A stretch of 64,000 nucleotides of DNA from CBDEGU01 sp965238045 (GTDB lineage: Bacteria > Acidobacteriota > Terriglobia > Bryobacterales > UBA6623). The position numbers and the translations under genes are program-made. Below are positions 7,237 to 16,717 of this stretch, one piece after another. The stretch lies in NCBI GenBank assembly GCA_965238045.1, contig CBDEGU010000012.1, positions 2,294,001-2,358,000 on the forward strand, written 5' to 3'. How positions within the stretch are numbered: the first letter of the stretch is position 1; each line of letters opens with the position of its first letter. The notes beneath the pieces are model-generated. The model did not search any database. It was not told where the DNA came from and saw only the letters and a program-made list of their open reading frames with translations.

Positions 7237-8684
7237 GAGAGTGTCCCAATCGTAGTTGAGGGTTTGTAGGGCGGCGGCGTAAAAGAGCATTGTACTAGGC
7301 AGCCTTTGCTGCTGTGGCCTTGGCCGGATTGAGGATGGCGTCGAGCATCCACAGATCCTTGTAACCCATGATCTTGCGGAAGCTTTTCTCGGTATCGAGG
7401 AATGCAGCCGTGGCCCAGCGACACACCATGGCCGCGTCCTTCCAGCGGGTCACTCGCCGCGTTCTCCGCCGCACCCCGGCGTTAGGAGACTCGACGATGT
7501 TCGTCGTCGCCAGGCAGCGATGCAGCGACGGCGGCGCACCCAGGCGGTTGATGGTGAAACACTCCTCCATGCCTTCGCGCAAACTCACCGCCGCCTCGGG
7601 CCAGTCACCCTCGTACCACTGGGCTAGCTTCTCCAGCCGCGCTTGTCCATCTTGGGCTCCCAGCCGCCAGGCGGCCCGGATCGCCGCTTTGGCCTGATCG
7701 CGCTCGGCCTTAGGCAGCCGCTCGACGACATTGCGCAGCTTGTGAGCACGGCAGCGCTGCACCGGAACTTTGCCGAAGACCCGCCGCACCGCCGCCCGCA
7801 GGGCCTTCGATCCATCGAGCACGAAGAGCCTGTTTTTCTCCGTCGATACTCCCCGCTCGACCATGCCCCTCAGCAAGTCTTCGGCGGCGGCTGTGCTCTC
7901 AGTGGCGGCGTGCTGCAATCCCAGCACATGTTTGTTGCCCTGACGGTCTACGCCCACCGCTGCAAGCACTACATGATCTGCGAAGATCAAACCGTCCACG
8001 TAGATCACCAGCAGATCCAACTCATCCAGGCGCCGCGTGAGCACTTCGTCGATGCTCTTTTCGGCGGCCTCGACTGCCTCCCGGCTGACGGCGGATTTCG
8101 ACACCCCGGCCGTGCCGGCCATTGCGCCAATCACCCCGGCATAGTTGCGCGTCGAGACGCCCTTCATCAGAATGTCGAGCATGCGCGCGCCGAGGCGTTC
8201 GTCGTCCTGCATCGCTTCGTAAGCGGGCACTTTGACCTCGCCGCCGGAGCGTTTGCGCAGTCTGGGTTTGCTGACGCGCAGTTTGCGGTTGCTGAGCTTG
8301 ACGCGACCGGGCTGGCGGCCCCAGCGGACCACATCGCCGCGGCGCTTCTTGCCGGGCTGGGAAAGTTTTCCACCGGTAACTTGCTGCGCCGACAGTTCCA
8401 GCACGGCTTGAATGGCGGCGCGGCCGGTGACGTCGATAACCTCGTCGACGGCTCCGCGGCACTGCTCGACCAGTTCAACCAAGGGCAGCATGAGTTGGGA
8501 GTTTTGGCTGAGCAGGCGGGTGAGGTCGTTGGGGCTGACTGGCTGTTGCTTCGCGGAATCCAGAATGTGATATCGTTTCTTCACGGCGGTTCTCCTTTGT
8601 GGTGAAAGGTTTGCTCGATTCTCTCAGAGAACCGGGCTTGAGAACCGCCGCCCTTCCACCTTCAACTAGATTCGGGACAATCTC
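7237..8684 (-). mobile_element. IS256-type insertion sequence with 9-bp target duplication
   Basis: 1448 bp. The terminal inverted repeats start GAGAGTGTCCC on the left (7237) and GAGATTGTCCC on the complement of the right end (8684), and matching continues through AATC, TAGTTGA, GGT and AGGGCGGCGG with a few mismatches. The host sequence CTCTGGTTG is duplicated exactly at 7228-7236 and 8685-8693. This 9-bp duplication fits IS256-family elements. The interrupted frame is restored perfectly by excision, so the insertion is recent. Confidence 0.95.
7295..8584 (-). CDS. IS256/mutator-family transposase, intact
   Basis: 429 residues, normal for the family. The DDE triad is visible: Asp in VIYVDGLIF (about 196), Asp in FVLDGSKALRAA (about 257) and Glu in NIVESPNAG (about 366). 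RCRAHKLRNVVERLP and the CRWATAAFLDTEKSFRKI C-terminal motif are also typical mutator-type features. It is the sole gene of the element and looks functional. Confidence 0.95.
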   Translation of the reverse strand: MKKRYHILDSAKQQPVSPNDLTRLLSQNSQLMLPLVELVEQCRGAVDEVIDVTGRAAIQAVLELSAQQVTGGKLSQPGKKRRGDVVRWGRQPGRVKLSNRKLRVSKPRLRKRSGGEVKVPAYEAMQDDERLGARMLDILMKGVSTRNYAGVIGAMAGTAGVSKSAVSREAVEAAEKSIDEVLTRRLDELDLLVIYVDGLIFADHVVLAAVGVDRQGNKHVLGLQHAATESTAAAEDLLRGMVERGVSTEKNRLFVLDGSKALRAAVRRVFGKVPVQRCRAHKLRNVVERLPKAERDQAKAAIRAAWRLGAQDGQARLEKLAQWYEGDWPEAAVSLREGMEECFTINRLGAPPSLHRCLATTNIVESPNAGVRRRTRRVTRWKDAAMVCRWATAAFLDTEKSFRKIMGYKDLWMLDAILNPAKATAAKAA

Positions 8685-8947
8685 CTCTGGTTGTCACGCA
8701 ACACATGGATCGCAATCTCCGCATCCGCGGAGGCGAAGTCACCGCCAACCTGAACGGGCGGGTTCTCCAAATCCGGAAAGAGAAAAGCTCTCAGGTAGGT
8801 TGACTGGAGCGTCTGCTGGCCCTGAGCCAAGAGCATCACGGGAAACACAACTGTGATTAGCGCAAGCGAACATCGTCTGAACATGCTGATTCTCCTTTGC
8901 GGTGGAATTGCATCCGGCCCGCAAACCAGGATTTCCATTCGTGTCCT

Positions 8948-9057
8948 GGAAGCCGTGAAAAAATCGGGACCCTCACAAGCGCTGGCGAAACACTCTCTGA
9001 TTCGCAAGGACTTAAGTGATGCGCGGCTGACTGCCCCAGCATTTTTTCACAGCTTCC
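8948..9057. repeat. 110-bp MITE-like element, copy 1
   Basis: Ends GGAAGCCGTGAAAAAAT and, as the reverse complement of the other end, GGAAGCTGTGAAAAAAT. The internal sequence matches the reverse complement of 51139-51248 with roughly ten mismatches over 110 bases, and both copies have the same length. No duplicated target was identified. It lies 64 bases upstream of the CHRD start codon and could affect that promoter. Confidence 0.8.
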
Positions 9058-9384
9058 TGGCACGGCCACAGTATACACGCGCGCCGCCACGAATACCACA
9101 TCTTTTCGCACGGAACCCCGCACATTGTCTCCGCCGGCGGGCGCCCCTCGTGCCGCCTGCCCGCGCTAGAATGTTCGACACAGGGGCGTCAACGCCGGAT
9201 AGGTGTTGAGAAATGATTCCCCATTGAGCAATAAGGCATACGGGCCTCGGCAACCCGTCGCCGGGCGGGCCCAAATCGAGTCCCATCAGGCGGCTAGCGA
9301 GACTCTGGGCCGATCGCCCAACGGAAGCGTTGGAACCACCACCTGTCCTGCTGCGGTACAATTCCATCAGGCTCGGTCGGGATT
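9058..9384. other. gene-free stretch upstream of the kinase gene
   Basis: No supported coding region. A TACAAT hexamer at 9357-9362, 22 bases before the kinase ATG, could serve as a -10 box, but no matching -35 at good spacing was found. Confidence 0.4.
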
Positions 9385-12078
9385 ATGGTTGGTCAAACTA
9401 TTTCGCATTACAAGATCACCGAGAAACTCGGCGAAGGCGGCATGGGCGTCGTCTACAAGGCCGAGGACACCAAGCTCCGGCGTGTGGTGGCGCTGAAGTT
9501 TCTGCGCTCCGAGTTGATCGAGGACCCCGAGCACAGAGAGCGCTTCCTTCGCGAGGCGCAGGCCGCGGCGGCTCTCGATCACCCTAATATCTGCACCATC
9601 CATGAAATCGACGAAGACGCGGGGCGGACGTTCCTCGCCATGGCCTTCATTGCAGGCCTAACCGTCAAAGACAAGATCGCCCAGCGCCCGCTCAAGCTCG
9701 ACCAGGCGCTCGACATCGCCGTCCAGACCGCCCAAGGTCTTCAAGCAGCGCACGAGAAGGACATCGTCCACCGCGACATCAAGGGCGCCAACATCATGGT
9801 CACCCCGCCGGGACAGGTCAAGATTATGGATTTCGGCCTGGCGCAGCTTGCCGAACGCTCGAAATTGACCGAGACCACAACCATCCTGGGGACTCCCTCT
9901 TACATGTCTCCAGAACAGGCGCGGGGTGAAAAAGCGGACCGCCGCGCGGATCTTTGGTCGCTCGGGGTCGTGCTGTACGAAATGATCGCCGGCAGACTGC
10001 CGTTCGCGGGGGAGCGCCAAGAGGCGGTTCTCTACGGGATCACCAGCGAGGAACCCGAGCCGGTCACCGCCCAGCGAGCGGGGCTGCCACTGGAACTGGA
10101 GTGGATCATCGGTAAGGCCCTGGCGAAGGACCGAGAAGAACGCTATCAACATGCCGAAGACCTCCTCGTTGACTTGCGTGGATTGCAGAAGAAGCTGGCA
10201 TCGGGCTCTTCCACCATCCTGAAGACACAGGCTGCGAGTCAGACGGGGGGAGCCCCGCCTCGTTCAGCGGAACAGATTGAGCGGCAATACCGGCGCAAGC
10301 AAACCTTGCTCCTGGGGGCTGCCGTGCTGGGTGTGCTCCTCGCCCTGGTCTTCGCCTTCTTCCCGCTATTCTCCCCCTCCCCTGCTACAGACGCAGGCGT
10401 AGTGCGATTCTCCATCTCACCCGAGAACCTCACAGGCGGCGGCATTTCACCCGATGGCAAATACATCCTCTATGGAACAAACACAGAAGGTGAGAGCGTG
10501 CTCTGGTTGCGGCCGTTGGATAGTGAGGCCCCACGCAAACTGGAAGGCACAGAGGGGGCTCAAAGTAGCGGCTGGTCGCCGGATAGCAAGAACATTGTCT
10601 TCGGGACTGACAGTGAGTTGAAGCGGATCTCCATTGCCGGGGGCCAACCGATCACATTGTGTCCGTTGCCCGGGGACAGATTTGCCGGCGCTTCATGGAG
10701 CCCCGATGGCGATCGAATCGTCTTTTCTTCCGGGCTCCGGATGTATGAAATTGCGGCTCGCGGCGGCGAGCCGAAGCTTCTCCCGGATACGAACCCCGGC
10801 CGTCGCAGGTACTCCTCGACTCCCCATTTCTTGCCCGCCGGCGCCGCGCCGCAGAGACTGCTCGAAACGAGCGGAGGCGCCAGTAATTTCAAGGTTGTCT
10901 TGCTGGATCTTGAGACGGGTGAGCACCGTGAACTTGCGCCCGGAGAAGGGGCGGTCTACTCGAGCAGTGGGCACTTGATCTACCATTCCGATGATTTTGG
11001 GCTGCGAGCCCTGCCTTTTTCAATCGAAGATCTGACGGTGACCGGAGAGGCGTTCCCGATTGAGGAGAACGGCCGATGGGCCAGCGTCTCCGCCGACGGC
11101 ACACTGGTCTACAACGGTGCCCAGGGCTCCCGGCAAACACAACTCGTTTGGAAGGATCGCTCGGGCACAACCGTCGGCACAATCGGTGAGCCGCAGATCG
11201 CGATATTAACTCCCAACTTGTCGCCAGGCGACCGCTCGGTGGCCGCCTGGGGCATAGAGGAAGGCGCTGGTGATATTTGGGTACACGAGGTCCAGCGCCC
11301 CGTCAAAACTCGTTTGACGATCGACGAGAGTAGGGACGGGCATCCGACGTGGCTCCCCACTGGAGACGTCATCGCGTTCTCGTCGTCACGGTTGGGTTCC
11401 TCGCGCCAGCTCTTCCAGCGGCGGGTTGACGGAAGTAGTCCAGCCGAGCCGTTGTTGGAATCTGACCAGTCCGTCAACCGCTGGCTGACAGACTGGTCGA
11501 ATGACGGTCGTCTCGCACTGTTCTACCAGCGAGCGGTGTCAGGAGTCAACATTCATGATCTGTGGTATCTCGAGCGCCGCAAAGACGACCGCGGCTACGA
11601 AGCTGTGCCCTTCTTGCAGACTCGCTTCCGAGAGATCACAGCGGAGTTCTCGCCGGACGAGAAGTGGGTGGTTTACGCCTCCGACGAGTCAGGTCGGTAC
11701 GAGGTATACGTCCGCTCGTTCCCAGATGGTGGTAACAAACACCAGGTTTCTATTGACGGCGGCTGGCGGCCGCGCTGGAGCGAAGAAAGCGGCGAGATCT
11801 TCTACGTCAAAGCGTCCACGCTGATGGCGGTTCGCGTCTCGACGAATCCCACATTGACCATCGGCAAACCGCAGTCGCTTTTCTCTTCGGAACAGCTCGG
11901 CTTCTGGAGCGGCATCCCAACCTACGACGTCACGTCCGACGGCCAGCGGTTTGTCGTGCCGGAAAGGGCGCAAGCCGCGGTTGCCGGTACCGATGGGCAG
12001 GACGGGGACCCGCCCCGACCCTCCATCCGCGTCGTCCAGAACTGGTACCAAGAGTTCCGCCGCCGCAAGCAGGACTAA
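9385..12078 (+). CDS. membrane Ser/Thr protein kinase with C-terminal TolB-like beta-propeller
   Basis: 897 residues. The N-terminal Hanks kinase (about 8-275) shows the Gly loop LGEGGMGVVYKAEDT, the catalytic Lys in VALKFL, HRDIKGANIM (catalytic loop), DFGLAQ, GTPSYMSPEQARG and the APE-region follow-up. One membrane helix, TLLLGAAVLGVLLALVFAFF (about 308-327), separates it from an extracytoplasmic propeller built from repeated 'SPDGKYILYGT', 'WSPDSKNIVFG', 'SWSPDGDRIVFSS' and 'FSPDEKWVVYASDESG' WD40/TolB-type units. The architecture is very common in Acidobacteriota and suggests a receptor kinase that senses a periplasmic ligand. No cognate target is next to it. Start: ATG directly followed by VGQTISHYKI, the usual beginning of this family. 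Confidence 0.93.
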   Translation: MVGQTISHYKITEKLGEGGMGVVYKAEDTKLRRVVALKFLRSELIEDPEHRERFLREAQAAAALDHPNICTIHEIDEDAGRTFLAMAFIAGLTVKDKIAQRPLKLDQALDIAVQTAQGLQAAHEKDIVHRDIKGANIMVTPPGQVKIMDFGLAQLAERSKLTETTTILGTPSYMSPEQARGEKADRRADLWSLGVVLYEMIAGRLPFAGERQEAVLYGITSEEPEPVTAQRAGLPLELEWIIGKALAKDREERYQHAEDLLVDLRGLQKKLASGSSTILKTQAASQTGGAPPRSAEQIERQYRRKQTLLLGAAVLGVLLALVFAFFPLFSPSPATDAGVVRFSISPENLTGGGISPDGKYILYGTNTEGESVLWLRPLDSEAPRKLEGTEGAQSSGWSPDSKNIVFGTDSELKRISIAGGQPITLCPLPGDRFAGASWSPDGDRIVFSSGLRMYEIAARGGEPKLLPDTNPGRRRYSSTPHFLPAGAAPQRLLETSGGASNFKVVLLDLETGEHRELAPGEGAVYSSSGHLIYHSDDFGLRALPFSIEDLTVTGEAFPIEENGRWASVSADGTLVYNGAQGSRQTQLVWKDRSGTTVGTIGEPQIAILTPNLSPGDRSVAAWGIEEGAGDIWVHEVQRPVKTRLTIDESRDGHPTWLPTGDVIAFSSSRLGSSRQLFQRRVDGSSPAEPLLESDQSVNRWLTDWSNDGRLALFYQRAVSGVNIHDLWYLERRKDDRGYEAVPFLQTRFREITAEFSPDEKWVVYASDESGRYEVYVRSFPDGGNKHQVSIDGGWRPRWSEESGEIFYVKASTLMAVRVSTNPTLTIGKPQSLFSSEQLGFWSGIPTYDVTSDGQRFVVPERAQAAVAGTDGQDGDPPRPSIRVVQNWYQEFRRRKQD

Positions 12079-12587
12079 GTCCCGGGAAAAGAGCCACATA
12101 GCGCTCGTCCGCGGATACCTGTCGCGAAATCGCCTTCCCACCAACAATCAGCGGTTGTTGGTTCGTAACGTATTCCAACCAAGCCACTTAGACTGATTTC
12201 GTCGGCTGGGAAATGAAAAGGTCCCCTTCTCGTCCATTGGCTCGACGAGCGCGGGGCCCTGGTCTGGATGGGGGAGATCGGGGGAGATCGGGGACGGGAG
12301 ATCGGGGAGATCGGGGACCAGCTCCCGAACCCAACTCCCGCCCGCAAACCCGCCCCGCCGCCCATTGGGGTCACAGCATTTCCAAAAATTCATCTCCCTC
12401 ATTCCAAACAACTTAACATCCCAACCCCTCCTCTACCCCGGCACCTCCAAGGTATCCTATAACTGCAACACCCTGCGGCGCCGCCGCCCGCCTCCGAGCA
12501 CCCACGCCGCAAGGCGCATTCACATTTCCGCCGGCAGCCCAGGCCCCGCCTCGCCCCGGCAATCTCAGAACAAAAGGAAAAAAAGTA
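12079..12587. other. gene-free 0.5-kb spacer with hairpin and G-rich repeats
   Basis: No supported gene. A 7-bp stem hairpin CCAACAA/TTGTTGG (12141-12161) follows the kinase stop by about 60 bases and could limit transcription, though no T-run follows. The G-rich repeat is listed separately. Confidence 0.4.
12269..12317. repeat. short G-rich tandem repeat (GGGGAGATC units)
   Basis: Four near-identical copies of GGGGAGATC, one interrupted by GACG, give runs of four to five G on the plus strand. This is enough for a possible G-quadruplex. No function is known. Confidence 0.7.
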
Positions 12588-13343
12588 ATGGCAAGGAAAG
12601 CAACAAAAGCACAGATCAAAGCAAACCGCGAAAACGCGAAAAAATCCACCGGCCCCCGCACCGAAGAGGGCAAGGCACGCGTCTCACTCAACGCACTCAA
12701 GCACGGGTTGCTCGCGCGCGACGCCGTCCTGCCCAGCGAAGACCCCGCCGAATTCGACCGTCAGCTCCGCGACCTTGAGCACGACCTCCGGCCGGAGAAC
12801 TCTCTAGAATTCGAGCTCGTCCGCCAGATCGCCGACGCCCAGTGGCGCATGCGCCGCTTGGTGCGCATCGAAACCGCCTTCCTCTCGGCCGCCATCGGCG
12901 CGCAGCGCCAGCACGAAGAAATCTTCCATCCCGGCGACATCCAGCCCGGCCGCGAGGGCGAAACCCAGCTTCTCGGCGCCGGACTGCTCGGCCGCACCCA
13001 GGCCCTGCTCCACCTGGCCCGCTACGACGCGCATCTGAGCCGCCGTTACTACCGCGCCATCGCCGAGCTAGGAAGGCTCCGCAAGCTAGAGCGGGCAGCC
13101 GAGCAATACCGCGAAAGCAAAACTACCAAACAGAGCCAATATCCCGAACCCTACGAAGAATCAGCACGATACGAACCACCCTCCCGGCCCAAAGGCTGGC
13201 AACCCGGCCCCCACTCGCGGCCCCCGCCCCAGCCCCCGATACTGCCGCGGCCCCCAGTTCCCATTGCCGCCCCGGCCCCGCCGATCGTCGACGACCCGCA
13301 ACTGACGGCCGACAAGAACCCAAACGAACCAAATTCAAGCTAA
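12588..13343 (+). CDS. hypothetical protein of the 'STGPRTEEGKARVSLNALKHG' family
   Basis: 251 residues; AAAGGAAA lies just upstream of the ATG. The N-terminus ANRENAKKSTGPRTEEGKARVSLNALKHGLLA is a motif I recognise from numerous uncharacterised acidobacterial and planctomycete proteins that occur in many copies per genome. The middle is helical and charged. The C-terminal 90 residues are Pro-rich, low complexity (PPPQPPILPRPPVPIAAPAPP). The family's function is unknown; a DNA- or RNA-associated role is only a guess from the basic N-terminus. Confidence 0.75.
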   Translation: MARKATKAQIKANRENAKKSTGPRTEEGKARVSLNALKHGLLARDAVLPSEDPAEFDRQLRDLEHDLRPENSLEFELVRQIADAQWRMRRLVRIETAFLSAAIGAQRQHEEIFHPGDIQPGREGETQLLGAGLLGRTQALLHLARYDAHLSRRYYRAIAELGRLRKLERAAEQYRESKTTKQSQYPEPYEESARYEPPSRPKGWQPGPHSRPPPQPPILPRPPVPIAAPAPPIVDDPQLTADKNPNEPNSS

Positions 13344-13599
13344 CCGTAGCCGAATCAGAAGCATACGGAGGACAGAGGGCGACCCGCCGCTAAACGAGCA
13401 AACAGCGGCCCCAGACCATCTCAAACCGAAGAAGAGAACAACCAACTGGCGAGCTAGCCCACCCACCAAACCGCCAAGCGAGACCTGCGCCTCCACCCGC
13501 GAGCCCCAATCCACCCGGCCACCCTCGAAAAAAAAGACTCCCAAATCCCGAAAAACCGGACATTCCCGGACACGCACAATGAGGCAGACTCGGCCTCCG

Positions 13600-14604
13600 C
13601 TAATCGACGCCGCGGCCCAGCCGCGCCACGCCCAGCGTAGTGACCAGGCCGGCCAGCACCAGCCCCAGCGCCGCGGCGCTCTGCCCGCCCGAGGGACGGA
13701 AGCCTTCCAGAAGATAGTCCTTCGGCCGCAACGCGGCGATCGACTCGGCGGTCATCACACGGCCTCGGATGAGCTGGCCCGGCCGAGGCGGGACCCCTTG
13801 CCGGAACGGCCACAAGCCCAGAACGGCCCCCAGCAGCAGCCCCAGCAGGAAGCCCAGCGTAGCCTTTTCAAAGCGGGCCAGAAGATGCCGCATCAGATTG
13901 CTGATTCCGGCGACGCCCACCCCCACCCCGATGGCCAGCGGCGCCAGGATAGCGATGGGGCCCAGCAGCAGCGAGACATCACCGCCGCCGGCCACGGCCA
14001 GCGCCGCGGCCCTGCATTGCTCAATCGAGCCGAGAATCGTCAGATGGACGCCCATGATCAGCCAGATGTAGCTGCCCGAAATCCCGGGCAAGATCATGGC
14101 CGAGGCGCCCGCGATCCCGGCGGCCACCATCAGCGCCGCACTCGATGCCTCGCCCGCGCCCGAAGCTCCGGGCTGAATCATGGCCATGGCCCCCATCAGC
14201 AGCAGGCCGCCGCCAGCCCCGGCAATCGCGCTCCTGGTCAGCGGCCGCAGAAGACGCCAAACCACCGGCACGCCCCCAAGCGTGAGACCGATGAACAGGC
14301 TGTACATCGCCCAGCGGTGATCGATCACCAGACCTTGCACAACGCCCGCCAGCGTGACAATCGCCGTCAGCGCCGAACCCGCGACGATGGCCAGAAACAC
14401 CAAGGTCGCGGCGCGAAAACGGAGCGTCGTGACTTCCGCGATGCCTTCGATGAAAGCAGGATAGATGCCCGCCGCCAGCAGCATCGTCCCGCCCGAGATG
14501 CCCGGCACCAAATTGGCCAGGCCCATCAGCACGCCGCCGGCGATGCCGCGAATCAGCGCCGACTTCGCAGGCAACGGGCCGGAGTTCTTCATGGGTTCAG
14601 ACAT
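13600..14604 (-). CDS. DUF368 family protein (PopT-like undecaprenyl-phosphate transporter)
   Basis: About 334 residues from the ATG at 14604; an open frame reaches 14655 but lacks family similarity. The two signature loops are present: MGLANLVPGISGGTMLLAAG near the N-terminus and SAMILPGISGSYIWLIMG in the middle, an internal repeat of the PGxSG motif. About eight hydrophobic segments. DUF368 proteins (PopT) and DedA proteins were shown to recycle the C55-P lipid carrier across the cytoplasmic membrane for cell-wall synthesis, so the same role is likely here. It is a single gene with no functional neighbours. Confidence 0.88.
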   Translation of the reverse strand: MSEPMKNSGPLPAKSALIRGIAGGVLMGLANLVPGISGGTMLLAAGIYPAFIEGIAEVTTLRFRAATLVFLAIVAGSALTAIVTLAGVVQGLVIDHRWAMYSLFIGLTLGGVPVVWRLLRPLTRSAIAGAGGGLLLMGAMAMIQPGASGAGEASSAALMVAAGIAGASAMILPGISGSYIWLIMGVHLTILGSIEQCRAAALAVAGGGDVSLLLGPIAILAPLAIGVGVGVAGISNLMRHLLARFEKATLGFLLGLLLGAVLGLWPFRQGVPPRPGQLIRGRVMTAESIAALRPKDYLLEGFRPSGGQSAAALGLVLAGLVTTLGVARLGRGVD

Positions 14605-14738
14605 GCCTGCTGAGTGAGAAGCAACCCGGCGGGTAAGACAGGCACCGCGCGACAAGCGCGCATCGGCCGGCCCGGCGCCTCAAATGTCTCACATTAGCAG
14701 TTGGCCTCCCGGCCATGTTGGGGCATAATAGAGATACC

Positions 14739-15360
14739 ATGAGCGAGAAACGGCGTATCAAGTCCTTCGAGGACTTCATGGCCGAGCGGGCGGCCCAGCA
14801 AGAGTCGTCTAGGAAGGACCCGTCGCGGGAGGAGCCTTCCCGCATCGGATCCTCTTGGAGCACTGAGCCCCCCGCCAGTGACTCACCAGCGCCCGACGCC
14901 GGGCCCGGGGCCGCGCCCGACCCTGACGCCGCGGCCGACCCTGACGCCGCGGGCTGATTTGCCATCCTCTCCTTCCCCGTCCGGCAGTTTCTTTTCCGGC
15001 CTTTCGACCGCGACGGCCGGCGACATGCCGACGATCGTGCTCGCGCAAGTCGGATTGACCGTCCTCGACGGCATCATCATTTTCGTCTACTTAGTGATGT
15101 CGATGATCGATATCGGCTGGCTCGCGGTCGGACTGCGAATGTTCGCCATCCCGGCGATGGTGCTTTCCATCGCTCCGATGGTGCTGGGAGCGATCATCAT
15201 GCGCCAGGCCACCAAGACGGGCGTCGAACCTCCCGGTTTCACATGGTCGCGCATTGGGACTTACGTGGGTGTCATGCTGGCGCTGGGGACCCTTTTCGTC
15301 CCGGCGGTGGTTGCCATGCGGGAGATGCTTAGTCCGAGCACCCTTCCCTTCGTCCAGTAA
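14739..15360 (+). pseudogene. small membrane protein gene with a one-base frameshift
   Basis: From ATG 14739 the frame reads MSEKRRIKSFEDFMAERAAQ, an acidic/Ser-Pro linker, and stops at 14957 inside a duplicated 18-bp GC-rich repeat. The next frame (through 15360) continues DLPSSPSPSGSFFSG and three hydrophobic segments (about MPTIVLAQVGLTVLDGIIIF onward). Deleting one G in the run at about 14950 joins both frames as PDAAADLPSSPS. So one protein with a soluble N-terminus and three membrane helices is likely. Polymerase slippage or a read error in the GC-rich repeat would explain the break. Function unknown. Confidence 0.6.
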
Positions 15361-15386
15361 AGAGGGGGCCGCCGCGGGCGCGCTCG

Positions 15387-15935
15387 TCAGCCTGTCTGGG
15401 TCGTAGTCAACTGGGCCGCCGAAGGCGGCTTAGCCGCGTCGGGCGGCGGTTTGTAGAGCGTCACCATGCAGCCTCCTATGGCCGCCAGAAGAATCCCCGC
15501 GACGAACTGCCAGCGAAGACTCGATATCCCCCCGGCCGGCGGATGCAGGGCCATCGACACCGCGGCGTTGACTACGGGAGCCCCGGCGAAGACAATCGAC
15601 ATGACCACGGCCGGCGTCCCTTTGGCTCCGAACGCCAGCAAGATTCCAAACGCCCCCAAAGCGCCCGCCGTCCCGGCGATGAGCGACCACGAGATGCCGC
15701 TCCAAGGCAGGTTCCACGACGCTTTATTGACCAGCAGTACGACAACGGGCGGCAGGATGGCCGCGAAGAAGTACGCCACGCCCACGAAGAGGAAGGCCTT
15801 GTATCGTCCGTTGACCGGGTCGGCCATATTCATCTGGCCGGTGTGCAACAGATTGCCGTATATGCCCCACGCGCATACAGTGATTAGGGCGTAGATCAGC
15901 CACGACATGCTCTGGTTCGCGTTGGCGCCTTCCAT
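15387..15935 (-). CDS. multi-helix membrane protein, EamA/DMT-like
   Basis: 182 residues from the ATG at 15935, preceded by AAAAGGAGC; the open frame upstream to 16142 has no such signal. About five hydrophobic segments: SWLIYALITVCAWGIYGNLL, FLFVGVAYFFAAILPPVVVLLV, WSLIAGTAGALGAFGILLAF, TPAVVMSIVFAGAPVVNAAV and FVAGILLAAIGGCMVTLY. The pattern 'small Gly/Ala helices and a terminal GILLAxxGG helix' resembles half of a drug/metabolite transporter. Substrate unknown. Confidence 0.65.
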   Translation of the reverse strand: MEGANANQSMSWLIYALITVCAWGIYGNLLHTGQMNMADPVNGRYKAFLFVGVAYFFAAILPPVVVLLVNKASWNLPWSGISWSLIAGTAGALGAFGILLAFGAKGTPAVVMSIVFAGAPVVNAAVSMALHPPAGGISSLRWQFVAGILLAAIGGCMVTLYKPPPDAAKPPSAAQLTTTQTG

Positions 15936-16041
15936 CGTTGGTGCTCCTTTTCCCTCTATCGGTGTTCCGCTCCCGGGGCCGGGCGCGGTGAAGTCCGCAG
16001 GATAGCCCTTCGCGCCGGCCATACGCAAGTGCTTCGCCGCC

Positions 16042-16461
16042 TCAGTCCCCCGCGGCGTGGAGCACGACGTTGCGGCGGTGCGCGCGGGCGCGATGCTCGT
16101 ACAAATACACCCCCTGCCAGGCCCCCAGCGCGAGACGCCCATGAACGATCGGAATGGAAAGCTGCGTCTGTGTCAGGGCCGCCCGGATGTGAGCCGGCAT
16201 GTCGTCGCCGCCCTCCAGAGTGTGCGTGTAGAGTCGGCTGTCCTCGGGCACGAGCCGGCTGAAGAACGTCTCCAGGTTCCGCACTACATCCGGGTCCGCA
16301 TTCTCTTGGATCAGCAGCGACGCGGAGGTGTGCTGAAGAAATACGGTCAGCAAACCCGTCTGAAAGTCGAGACCATCGAGCCATGCGGTAATCTCGGACG
16401 TGATTTCATAGAAGCCTTTGCCGGAGGTGGAGAGAGCAAGAGTCTTAGTGGCTTGCCGCAT
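16042..16461 (-). CDS. YjbQ/UPF0047 family protein
   Basis: 139 residues from ATG 16461, preceded by AGAGGAA; an upstream Met at 16509 is less likely. It shows the family core: ITAWLDGLDFQTGLLTVFLQHTSASLLIQENADPDVVRNL, then GDDMPAHIRAALTQTQLSIPI and the terminal motif GAWQGVYLYEHR. YjbQ proteins have weak thiamine-phosphate synthase-like activity and bind a metal with the conserved His residues; the physiological role is uncertain. Confidence 0.88.
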   Translation of the reverse strand: MRQATKTLALSTSGKGFYEITSEITAWLDGLDFQTGLLTVFLQHTSASLLIQENADPDVVRNLETFFSRLVPEDSRLYTHTLEGGDDMPAHIRAALTQTQLSIPIVHGRLALGAWQGVYLYEHRARAHRRNVVLHAAGD

Positions 16462-16717
16462 TGGGGTTCCTCTGCTGCTCGTAAGCAAACTGCTGGCGGG
16501 AGCGGACATGGCGGAAACGCAAAATCATGCGCGCTACCCCCCGGCGCCTCCGCTCGAAGGGCACGGCGCCGCGGCTTCCCGCGGCAACACCGAGCCGCCC
16601 GCGCCACTTGTTGATTGTATGGCGGTCCATTGCGTCCTGTAAATAGGAAGAGATCGCCCAATTCCGCTTTCTCTCTATCTCACCTCGGCCGCTGAAGAGT
16701 GTTCTATATTGAAGTCC

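Larger units (their letters stand above)
6714..8884 (-). pseudogene. CHRD-domain secreted protein gene interrupted by an IS256-type element
   Basis: The gene starts at 8884 with a strong ribosome site (AAAGGAGAA) and a signal peptide (MFRRCSLALITVVFPVMLLAQ), runs to 8694, is split by the element at 7237-8684, and resumes at 7236 down to 6714. Removing the element and one copy of the 9-bp target duplication gives a continuous 237-residue frame that reads DNQSGEIVKAFVNF across the joint. The second part holds the CHRD core (RAMHIHRG, IGVISTQVEET, YYLNLHAASNPPGLMRGQL). A His-rich segment (HIHSHEHHNEFHLHAHAE) follows. CHRD domains occur in chordin and in many bacterial secreted proteins; the bacterial role is unknown. 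Confidence 0.9.

Noticed and set aside
13579..14613. 344-codon plus-strand frame
   Set aside because: Antisense of the DUF368 gene; extremely Gln/Arg/His-rich, without motif.
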